Part shown: piece after piece, positions 16,702 to 22,698 of the stretch
Position numbering within the stretch: position 1 is the first letter of the stretch
How the letters are laid out: every line of letters begins with the position of its first letter
Assembly (NCBI GenBank): GCA_009840175.1
Contig: VXOI01000051.1
Location: 1 to 39,657 of the forward strand
Length of the DNA: 39,657 bases
Direction: 5' to 3'
From: Chloroflexota bacterium
Lineage (GTDB): Bacteria; Chloroflexota; Dehalococcoidia; Lucifugimonadales; UBA3495
Position numbers and translations under genes: made by a program
Notes under the pieces: model-generated
Seen by the model: the letters and a program-made list of their open reading frames with translations, nothing else
The model's database searches: none
What the model was told of the DNA's origin: nothing

Positions 16702-17511
16702 CTACTTCAGCCAGTTGACGCGATTGCTCAGGGTGCCGATGTCGCTGATTTCGATTTCGCAGAGGTCGCCGTCCACCATGTTTTCCGTGGCGCCCTCGGT
16801 GCCCATCCACAGCACGTCGCCGGGAACCAGCGTCAGGTACTTGCTCATTTCGCTGATGTAGTGGCGAACGCCGAAGAGGGCAGTGGCTACGTCGTACTCG
16901 CCCACCACGCGGTCGTTGACACGGATGATTACGTGGAGGTCGTCGGGGTTCAGACCAGTGACAATCCACGGGCCCATGGGCTTGAAGGTGTCGGTGTTCT
17001 TGGCTCGCCACATGGTGCGGTCGCCGCGCTGCCAGGTGCGCTCGCTGACGTCGTTGCCGATGGTGTAGCCGAACACGTAGTCCAGCGCATTGGTCTCGCT
17101 GACCGGGCCGGTGGAGGTTGGGCCGCACTCCTTGCCAATTACTACCACCAGCTCGCCCTCGTATTGCAACTGCTCGGTGGCATCGGCGGGGACGACGATG
17201 TCGTGGCCGTGGGGCACCAGCGCGTTGTTGGCCCGGTAGCCCACGTCGGCCTTCTTGGGAAGATCAGGCTCCTGCCCCCTCATGTGGGCCGCCCAGGTGA
17301 CGTGCTCGGGGTAGTTGATCCCGGCGGCATAGAAGGTGGGCGGTATTACCGGAACCTCCAGCTGCACCGCGCCCAGGCTATGCGTCGCCCCGGTCCTGGC
17401 GTGTTCGCCCTGCGCTTGCCGGATGGGGTCGCCGGAAACCTCGTGAACCGTGTCGCCTTCGATAATGCCATAGGACGTTGAGTCGTTGGCCGTGTATCGG
17501 CACCACTTCAT
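16702..17511 (-). CDS. Fumarylacetoacetate hydrolase (FAH) family protein
   Basis: A 269-residue FAH-fold enzyme. These are metal-dependent hydrolases, decarboxylases or isomerases of acylpyruvates and related catabolic acids. Metal-site elements seen: the E-x-E in YEGELVVVIG and Asp in YTIGNDVSERTWQ. Family segments: FYAAGINYPEHV near the front, TFKPMGPWIVTG, and GDVLWMGTEGATENMVDGD. Residues about 28-38 (DPIRQAQGEHA) look like a dispersed CCTGAGCCTGTCGAAGG-type repeat translated in frame within the variable N-terminal region. The start at ATG 17511 has GGGAGG upstream. The reaction is not assigned. Confidence 0.88.
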   Translation of the reverse strand: MKWCRYTANDSTSYGIIEGDTVHEVSGDPIRQAQGEHARTGATHSLGAVQLEVPVIPPTFYAAGINYPEHVTWAAHMRGQEPDLPKKADVGYRANNALVPHGHDIVVPADATEQLQYEGELVVVIGKECGPTSTGPVSETNALDYVFGYTIGNDVSERTWQRGDRTMWRAKNTDTFKPMGPWIVTGLNPDDLHVIIRVNDRVVGEYDVATALFGVRHYISEMSKYLTLVPGDVLWMGTEGATENMVDGDLCEIEISDIGTLSNRVNWLK

Positions 17512-17580
17512 GATGCGCCTCCCAGATTCTTATAGATATTGATGTACGTTGTGGATGCGTGCCTCGGTAATGATTGACGA

Positions 17581-17820
17581 TTATATCGAATTCATCAGGG
17601 TTTGCAGGCCGACGCTGCCTAGTCCGGTTTGCTTCACGCTGAGAATGGCTCCAAGAGTGGAGGAAGTAAGTGGCGTTGACTTGTCCGGTATTACGGTTGA
17701 GCGAGGGCGGGATTCCCCGGGAAGTTACTCGGAATAGAACACTCCATGAGTTCGGCGTCCGCCTCGTACCCAACCGTCTCTTTCGAGCAGTGCCATTAAC
17801 TCGCGCCCGGAGATGCTCAC
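17581..17820 (-). pseudogene. hicA: hicA toxin gene interrupted by an in-frame TAA
   Basis: A HicA-like frame (80 codons) starting with GTG at 17820, which overlaps the hicB stop codon in a GTGA arrangement. It reads MSISGRELMALLERDGWVRG and onward through RTHGVFYSE, then TAA at 17727-17725. It continues in the same frame through RPRSTVIPDKSTPLTSSTLG, AILSVKQTGLGSVGLQTLM and ends at TAA 17583-17581. The parts before and after the stop together match the double-stranded-RNA-binding-like HicA fold (GSH/THG loop, then V-I-P-D-x5-L-x3-TLGAIL-x2-KQTGL). The interruption is a single codon change with no frameshift, so the mRNase toxin would be truncated at 31 residues. A sequencing error remains possible. 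Confidence 0.75.
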
Positions 17821-18149
17821 GTGGTCAACACACTGCCGACCACGGCAAAACCGGATTCCTGGGGCACTGAAATCGGGGCGAAGTTCACTTGATTGTCGGC
17901 CAGATACTCAAACACGTCTGCAATCTTCGCCATTTCGTTCAGTTGAAGGTCAATGGCCTCTCGCAGTTCGACCTCGGCTTGCCCCAACGAATCAGCTTGA
18001 GCCGCTGTGCCCAGTTCCTGGCATAATCCAACCCACTGCCCCTCTTCCTGGCCGAATTCGACGGTGAGCACTCCCCAATAGTCCACGGCCCCCCTGTCAT
18101 CCCGGTGTGTAAATTGCACAAGTCCCACTTTGGATGGTTGGTATGTCAT
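17817..18149 (-). CDS. hicB: HicB-like antitoxin
   Basis: A 110-residue protein with the HicB partial-RNase-H-like fold: TVEFGQEEGQWVGLCQELGTAAQADSLGQAEVELREAIDLQL. In the family this segment binds HicA, and a C-terminal region often binds DNA. Here the C-terminus (FAPISVPQESGFAVVGSVLTT) is short, with no obvious HTH. ATG 18149 is preferred over GTG 18161 because GGGAG is well spaced for it. The stop codon overlaps the GTG of the downstream hicA frame, the usual sign of coupling, but that toxin is interrupted. Confidence 0.8.
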   Translation of the reverse strand: MTYQPSKVGLVQFTHRDDRGAVDYWGVLTVEFGQEEGQWVGLCQELGTAAQADSLGQAEVELREAIDLQLNEMAKIADVFEYLADNQVNFAPISVPQESGFAVVGSVLTT

Positions 18150-18243
18150 AATCACTCCCACCGAATTGCTCTACCGGCCTGTGGGCACAGGTATCATTGG
18201 GCTTGGATTGCTCGAACCCTATTCTAATTCAAGGACTGGCAAT

Positions 18244-19029
18244 ATGCGATTGGAAGGAAAGGCGGCGCTGGTCACCGGCGCCAGCCGCAACATAGGCCGG
18301 GAAATCGCCCTGACCTTCGCCCGCGAGGGCGCCGACCTGGTGCTTAACACCCGGCAAAGCGCGAAGGAACTGGACGAAGTGGCGGCCCAGTGCCGCGAAC
18401 TGGGGGCGCGAACCGTGACCGCCGTATGCGACGTGGGCGACGCCGATTCGGTGCGCGGCATGGTGGCCGACGGCATAGACCAACTGGGCAAGATTGACGT
18501 GCTGGTGTCCAACGTCGCCATCCGTCCTCATAAACCGATTACCGAAGTATCGGACGACGAATGGCTCCAGGTGATGAGCACGAACCTGAACTCGGCTTTC
18601 TACCTGTGCAGGGCCGTTCTTGGTTCGGAATCGGGGCCGGGGATGCTGGAGCGGCGCAGCGGCAGCATCATCGCGCTGGGCGGCCAGTCGTCCATCACCG
18701 GGCGGCCCAACACCACCGCCGTGACCGCCGCCAAGACCGGTCTGCTGGGGTTGATACGGGCCATCGCTGCCGAAGCCGCGCCCCACAACGTCCGGGCCAA
18801 CATGGTCAACCCCGGCTCCACCGACACGTCGCGGGAGCACCCGGAATGGTACCCGGAATTCCAGGGCGGCATGACCCGCGGCTCCTCCCAACACCTCAGT
18901 GACCTGCCCATGGGCCGCCAGGCGACGGTGCAGGACGTAGCCAACGCCTGCCTGTTCTTCGCCAGCGACGAGTCGGCCTACATCACCGGCGACAGCGTGA
19001 ACGTGATGGGTGGGCGGTATATCGTCTGA
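18244..19029 (+). CDS. SDR-family protein lacking the catalytic Tyr
   Basis: A 261-residue short-chain dehydrogenase/reductase fold. The NAD(P) motif is present (ALVTGASRNIGREIALTFA), as are the DVGDAD segment and the N-V-A motif region (VLVSNVAIR). The expected YxxxK reads V-T-A-A-K (in NTTAVTAAKTGLLGL), so Lys stays but Tyr is replaced by Val. The catalytic Ser position lies in IIALGGQSS and seems to be Gly. Standard oxidoreductase chemistry is therefore doubtful. The start at ATG 18244 has AAGGA upstream. The stop TGA (19027-19029) lies inside the left terminus of repeat element B. Confidence 0.86.
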   Translation: MRLEGKAALVTGASRNIGREIALTFAREGADLVLNTRQSAKELDEVAAQCRELGARTVTAVCDVGDADSVRGMVADGIDQLGKIDVLVSNVAIRPHKPITEVSDDEWLQVMSTNLNSAFYLCRAVLGSESGPGMLERRSGSIIALGGQSSITGRPNTTAVTAAKTGLLGLIRAIAAEAAPHNVRANMVNPGSTDTSREHPEWYPEFQGGMTRGSSQHLSDLPMGRQATVQDVANACLFFASDESAYITGDSVNVMGGRYIV

Positions 19030-19116
19030 ACTGTGATTTATATGATTGCGGGATGACCATGATTAAGCCGACTGCCGTCAGAATAATCACCTAATCCTGC
19101 AAATCACAGTTCAGAC
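19024..19116. repeat. TIR hairpin element, copy B (shared by two convergent stop codons)
   Basis: Termini GTCTGAACTGTGATT (19024-19038) and AATCACAGTTCAGAC (19102-19116), 93 bp. The plus-strand SDR gene stops at the TGA inside the left terminus (19027-19029). The minus-strand ROK gene stops at the TGA inside the right terminus (19104-19106). The hairpin could end both transcripts. Confidence 0.92.
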
Positions 19117-20135
19117 CCTTCCCACGCCGCGGCCGCCGCTCCCAGCAGGCCGGAGTTGTCGCCGAGAACGGAAGGCACCAGGTCGAATGCCTTGTGCAGT
19201 TCGCTCATCAGGCGGTCGTGAATGCCCTGCCGGATGGTGGGAAGCAGGTTCAACTGAGTCAGGCCCTCGGATACGCCGCCGCCCAGGATTATCAGGTCTG
19301 GGTTGAACAGGTGGACCATATTGGCGAGACCGACGGCCAACCCCTCGCAGGCGCGAGACATCACGGCGTTGGCGAAAGCATCGCCCTGCACCCCGGCAGC
19401 AACCACTGCGCGGGAGGACAGTTCCTCCAGCGCAATGGCGGCTAGGGCGGAGTCCCGATGCCTGCCCTCAGCCAGTGCCGCGCGGGCGTAGTTGGCGATG
19501 GCCGTGCCGGAGGACACAGCCTCGAGGCACCCTCGCTTGCCGCACTGGCAGAGGGGAGCGCCAACGGCGGTGTCAACGGTAGTGTGGCCCACCTCGGCGG
19601 TGAGGCCGTTGGCTCCCAGCAACAGCGATGGTTCAGGCAAGCCCGGAACGCGCATCACCGCGCCGCCGCCTATGCCGGTGCTTACTGTCACGTAAAACAG
19701 GCTTCTCGGCGGGTGGCCGGCCTGCGCGGCGTCACGGCCTGCGCCGAAATGGAACTCGCCCACGGCGGCGTAGTTGGCGTCGTTGCCGACCAATACAGGC
19801 AATCCGTACTGCTCCCGCCACATCCGCTTCAACGATATGCCGTCCAGCGCCATCAGGTTGGGCGGCTGGTACAGGATGCCACTGTCGGGGTCAACCGGGC
19901 CAGCCACGGCAATCCCGATGCCTAAGGCCCGAATGTCTTCCACGGAAAAAGCCTCATTCAACAGGCTGGCCCCCAGCGAAAGGTAGTCGGTCCGCGAACC
20001 GCCGCGAGGGTTCGGACGGCGGGCCTGCCACAAGACCTCGCCGTGCCGGTCAATCAGCCCCATCCGGCACCATGTTCCGCCCCAGTCTACGGCCAGCATT
20101 GCGGGTACAGGCTTTTGGGCAGTCATCTCTTTCAT
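19104..20135 (-). CDS. ROK-family sugar kinase (glucokinase-like)
   Basis: A 343-residue ROK protein without an N-terminal HTH, so it is a kinase rather than a repressor. Features: the ATP-binding DWGGTWCRMGLID near the N-terminus, VGNDANYAAVGEF (catalytic Asp), STGIGGGAV, the zinc-site signature AEVGHTTVD followed by CQCGKRGCLEAVSSG, and NPDLIILGGGVSEG. The likely reaction is ATP-dependent phosphorylation of glucose, N-acetylmannosamine or a similar sugar. The last residues S-E-L and the stop come from repeat element B. ATG 20135 or ATG 20126 could be the start, and neither has a good ribosome-binding site. Repeat element C ends seven bases upstream. Confidence 0.9.
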   Translation of the reverse strand: MKEMTAQKPVPAMLAVDWGGTWCRMGLIDRHGEVLWQARRPNPRGGSRTDYLSLGASLLNEAFSVEDIRALGIGIAVAGPVDPDSGILYQPPNLMALDGISLKRMWREQYGLPVLVGNDANYAAVGEFHFGAGRDAAQAGHPPRSLFYVTVSTGIGGGAVMRVPGLPEPSLLLGANGLTAEVGHTTVDTAVGAPLCQCGKRGCLEAVSSGTAIANYARAALAEGRHRDSALAAIALEELSSRAVVAAGVQGDAFANAVMSRACEGLAVGLANMVHLFNPDLIILGGGVSEGLTQLNLLPTIRQGIHDRLMSELHKAFDLVPSVLGDNSGLLGAAAAAWEGSEL

Positions 20136-20141
20136 CCATTT

Positions 20142-20234
20142 GTTTGAACTGTGATTTGTATGATTAAGGGATTACGATGATGACAGTTAACTTAATCCTG
20201 GTAATCCCGCAATCAAATAAATCACGGTTCAGAC
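20142..20234. repeat. TIR hairpin element, copy C
   Basis: Termini GTTTGAACTGTGATT (20142-20156) and AATCACGGTTCAGAC (20220-20234), 93 bp, with one change in each arm relative to the commonest form. It fills the gap between the TlpA stop (TGA at 20222-20224, inside the right terminus) and the ROK start. Confidence 0.9.
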
Positions 20235-20806
20235 AAGAGAGCATCCAGAATCTGGCGCAGCAGGTCGGGATTCATCGGGCCGGTGAATTTGCGGGCTATC
20301 AAGCCGTCGCGGGTGATGAAGAACTTTTCCGGGATGCCCCGCACACCGTAGCTGATTGCGATTTTACCCTCGGCGTCAATGCCGTTGGGATATTCATGTC
20401 CCTGTTGTTGCAGGAACAGCTCGGCGTCGCCGGGGTTGTCCCACAAGTTAACGCCCACGAACTCGACATCGCGCCCGCGGTATTCCCGGTAAGCTTGAGC
20501 CAACACCGGGGCCTCATCACGGCAGGGCTGGCACCATGACGCCCAGAAGTCCAGCATCACCACTTTGCCGCCCAAGTCCTCAATGGAAAGTGTTTCGCCA
20601 CCTGGAAGTTCCAGCAGGAAGTTGGGAGCTGCCTTCCTTTCCTGCCGCACTTCGGCAACGCTTTCGTTGACCGCGATACCGCCGGGCGCGCCGCCGGAGC
20701 TGAAGGAAGCCCACGCCAGTACAGCGAGAAACGCCAGCACGGGGATACCCACGCCAAGAATAATCAGCGTGCGCCGTCCGAAGGGCAGTCGTCCACCGCT
20801 ACGCAT
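20222..20806 (-). CDS. TlpA/ResA-like membrane-anchored thiol-disulfide oxidoreductase
   Basis: A 194-residue thioredoxin-fold protein anchored by one N-terminal helix (RTLIILGVGIPVLAFLAVLAWA). The redox site is WCQPC in VMLDFWASWCQPCRDEAPVL, and the cis-Pro loop is in GVRGIPEKFFITRDG. By position in a cytochrome c maturation block, it likely reduces apocytochrome CxxCH cysteines outside the membrane (ResA/CcmG role). It overlaps the preceding gene by eight bases, so they are translationally linked. The final L-S-E-P and TGA are read from repeat element C. Confidence 0.9.
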   Translation of the reverse strand: MRSGGRLPFGRRTLIILGVGIPVLAFLAVLAWASFSSGGAPGGIAVNESVAEVRQERKAAPNFLLELPGGETLSIEDLGGKVVMLDFWASWCQPCRDEAPVLAQAYREYRGRDVEFVGVNLWDNPGDAELFLQQQGHEYPNGIDAEGKIAISYGVRGIPEKFFITRDGLIARKFTGPMNPDLLRQILDALLSEP

Positions 20807-22079
20807 ATCTTTCGCCGGACTGTTCGTCCGTGATCAGCTTATCGTCTTCAGAGGCTTCGCCATTCTCCTCGTAGGGATATTCGCCCAATGCTTCAGCTAC
20901 GAGTTCCGATCTATGCGCCAAGTAGTCGGCCTCTTCCAGTTCGCCGTTATGATAGCGATTGTCCAGCGCCGCCAGCGCGGACACAATGACGGAGCGTTGC
21001 GGTGACAGCCCCATATCACTTTCCGAGAAGCTCAAGGTAGAGTCAGTAGCGATGGCGGGGCGGTATCGGCGCACTAGGCCCAAGGCCAGCAGGGCCAGCA
21101 GAAACGCACCCATTGCCGACGGGATTGCCGTCAGCCAGAAGGAGCTGCCACTCAGGGTAGCCCCGACGCTGGCAAGGACTCCCGGCTGGGGCAGTCCGTC
21201 AATCCGCAACTCGACGCCCGGTCCGGCGGGAATGCCGCGCCCCTCCCAAGCACGGTAGACCCCTTCCTGGATGCCCACCGGCGGGCGGGAATCCAACCCG
21301 GAGATTTCGATGCCCTCCCACCTGTCGGGGACGAGAATCTGAAATATACTCGCGCCCTGAGGCAGGCTGTTGCGATAGGCCACTTCGCCGCCCTGGTAAG
21401 GGAAGGTATAGGCGAAGTCCACGCTGTGCTCTCCCGGGGGCACCGGGGCAGTGAGAGCGAAGCCGGAGCCGACGGATATAATCTCGCCTCCTTGCAGGTT
21501 GGATTGTACTGTTACGTTGGCGGCGTCCGGCGGCAGGGCGAAGCGCATGAAGCTGAACATGCCCGGCCTGGCAGTCTCCAGGTTGGGCTTCAGCGTCCGG
21601 TCTGTGGGGTTGGCGAAACGGACAAACTCCGTAACAGTCGCCATCCTTTGTGTCACATCGAAGCCGGTAACAACCATCACATGACGGTCAACGACTATGA
21701 TTCCGGCATCTTCCGTCGGCTCATAGACCGTGATGACCTGCTCCCCGGACAATTCATCAGGGGCAAGGGTCAGGCCATAGAACACTCCGCCGTAGTCCAG
21801 GCTCAGGGTGTAAGCGCCCCCGGCAACTCGCTGAGCATCGTCGAAAGCGAAACTACCGTCCGGCGCGGCCACAGTCTGGCCGGTGCCTGCAAGCGTTCCG
21901 TCCGGGCCGGTAATCAGCATCAGCACCACCAAGCCGTCGGGGACTGAGAATCCGGCGGTCCCGTTGACCACCTTACCTCGAATAGAAATCGTTTCCTGTG
22001 ACGACGGGGATGCTAACGCAGCAGTCTGAACTGTGATTATCAGGATTAGGCTGATTACCAGGATTAAGGGTACTCTCAT
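20799..22079 (-). CDS. Signal-peptide protein with extracytoplasmic beta domains and a C-terminal membrane helix
   Basis: A 426-residue protein of unknown exact function, present in the cytochrome biogenesis block. The N-terminal signal peptide core (LILVISLILIITVQTAALAS) is followed by a carboxypeptidase-regulatory/Ig-like beta domain (about residues 30-120: SIRGKVVNGTAGFSVPDGL, DGSFAFDD). A second beta-rich region extends to about 310, one membrane helix is near SAMGAFLLALLALGLV, and a cytosolic tail contains SALAALDNRYHNGELEEADYLAHR, resembling the CcmI/SHOCT-like helical ends. Codons 1-19 lie inside repeat element D, so the signal peptide was built from repeat DNA. ATG 22079 is chosen because it opens directly into the signal peptide. 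It could help deliver apocytochrome or haem, which is inference from neighbours. Confidence 0.75.
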   Translation of the reverse strand: MRVPLILVISLILIITVQTAALASPSSQETISIRGKVVNGTAGFSVPDGLVVLMLITGPDGTLAGTGQTVAAPDGSFAFDDAQRVAGGAYTLSLDYGGVFYGLTLAPDELSGEQVITVYEPTEDAGIIVVDRHVMVVTGFDVTQRMATVTEFVRFANPTDRTLKPNLETARPGMFSFMRFALPPDAANVTVQSNLQGGEIISVGSGFALTAPVPPGEHSVDFAYTFPYQGGEVAYRNSLPQGASIFQILVPDRWEGIEISGLDSRPPVGIQEGVYRAWEGRGIPAGPGVELRIDGLPQPGVLASVGATLSGSSFWLTAIPSAMGAFLLALLALGLVRRYRPAIATDSTLSFSESDMGLSPQRSVIVSALAALDNRYHNGELEEADYLAHRSELVAEALGEYPYEENGEASEDDKLITDEQSGERYA

Positions 22080-22118
22080 TGGCGTAATCCCAATAAACAG
22101 ACAAATCACAGTTCAGAA
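22024..22118. repeat. TIR hairpin element, copy D (codes a signal peptide and a stop)
   Basis: Termini GTCTGAACTGTGATT (22024-22038) and AATCACAGTTCAGAA (22104-22118), 95 bp. On the minus strand its right terminus ends the zinc-ribbon gene (TGA at 22106-22108, residues S-E-L before it). Its left half encodes the first 19 residues of the next gene (start at 22079). Confidence 0.92.
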
Positions 22119-22609
22119 ACTGACGTGCCGCAGTGGGGGCAGGAGCCGTCGGACTGGCCAAGAGCGGCAGGAATGGGCGCGTCGCATTGAGGGCAGGGTT
22201 GCCATCCTTCGGCAGGCTCAGGATGGGTTCCCTCGGCGGATTCCGCAGAGCGCAGTTCGGCGCGGGCCGCTATCACTTCTTGCTCCAGCAGCAGTTCGGG
22301 GGGCGCTGCGCCCTGCTCCAACTGCGACTTGATTACTGCTGCGGCCTCCAGCCGGTATGCCTGCAACTGGTCGCGGTACTGGCCTTGGGGCAGATTGCCC
22401 AACTGGTACTCCAGCTCCAGCGTATCAATGGAGTCGTAAATGGAGTCCAGCCCCACGCTGTCATCGCTGGCAGACATAGACAACGGGGAAGACTGCGCCT
22501 GCCCGGAGCTTGTCGAGGGGCCTCGAAAAAAGGAATAGGCTACCATTACCAAGCTGAAGACGCCTAATGCCGCGCCAACAATAATGGCGAAAATCGTTTC
22601 CCCGTCCAT
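22106..22609 (-). CDS. Membrane-anchored zinc-ribbon protein in the ccm block
   Basis: A 167-residue protein. One N-terminal membrane helix (TIFAIIVGAALGVFSLVMVAYSFF) precedes a helical segment (about 55-120, with LEYQLGNLPQGQYRDQLQAYR) and a C-terminal zinc ribbon with CPQC (139-142) and CPHC (157-160). The anchor-plus-helices plan and the location between ccmF and the TlpA pair recall CcmI-like accessory proteins, but homology is not shown. Two dispersed repeats are read in frame: residues about 29-39 (GPSTSSGQAQ) and 127-135 (HPEPAEG). The last three residues, S-E-L, come from element D. It is not recognised as a named family. Confidence 0.72.
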   Translation of the reverse strand: MDGETIFAIIVGAALGVFSLVMVAYSFFRGPSTSSGQAQSSPLSMSASDDSVGLDSIYDSIDTLELEYQLGNLPQGQYRDQLQAYRLEAAAVIKSQLEQGAAPPELLLEQEVIAARAELRSAESAEGTHPEPAEGWQPCPQCDAPIPAALGQSDGSCPHCGTSVSEL

Positions 22610-22642
22610 ACGTTCAGTTTAGCAGGAATCAGCATCACCCGC

Positions 22643-22672
22643 CCGTCATTTTCGCCTTCGCGGGAATGACGG
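22643..22672. repeat. CCGTCATT/AATGACGG hairpin repeat
   Basis: Arms CCGTCATT (22643-22650) and AATGACGG (22665-22672), around a TTCGCCTTCGCGGG centre that pairs further. It lies in the 89-base gap between ccmF and the zinc-ribbon gene. Confidence 0.75.
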
Positions 22673-22698
22673 ATGCCGCATTGCGCGCCGGACTGGAG

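Noticed and set aside
17378-17773. 131-codon minus-strand frame over the hicA region
   Set aside because: It is a different frame from HicA, overlaps the FAH gene start, and has no family features. The HicA frame explains the region better.
22024-22118. Upstream start at 22109 for the 426-residue protein
   Set aside because: It would only add ten residues read from the repeat terminus and would overlap the previous gene's stop codon. The ATG at 22079 opens a clean signal peptide.
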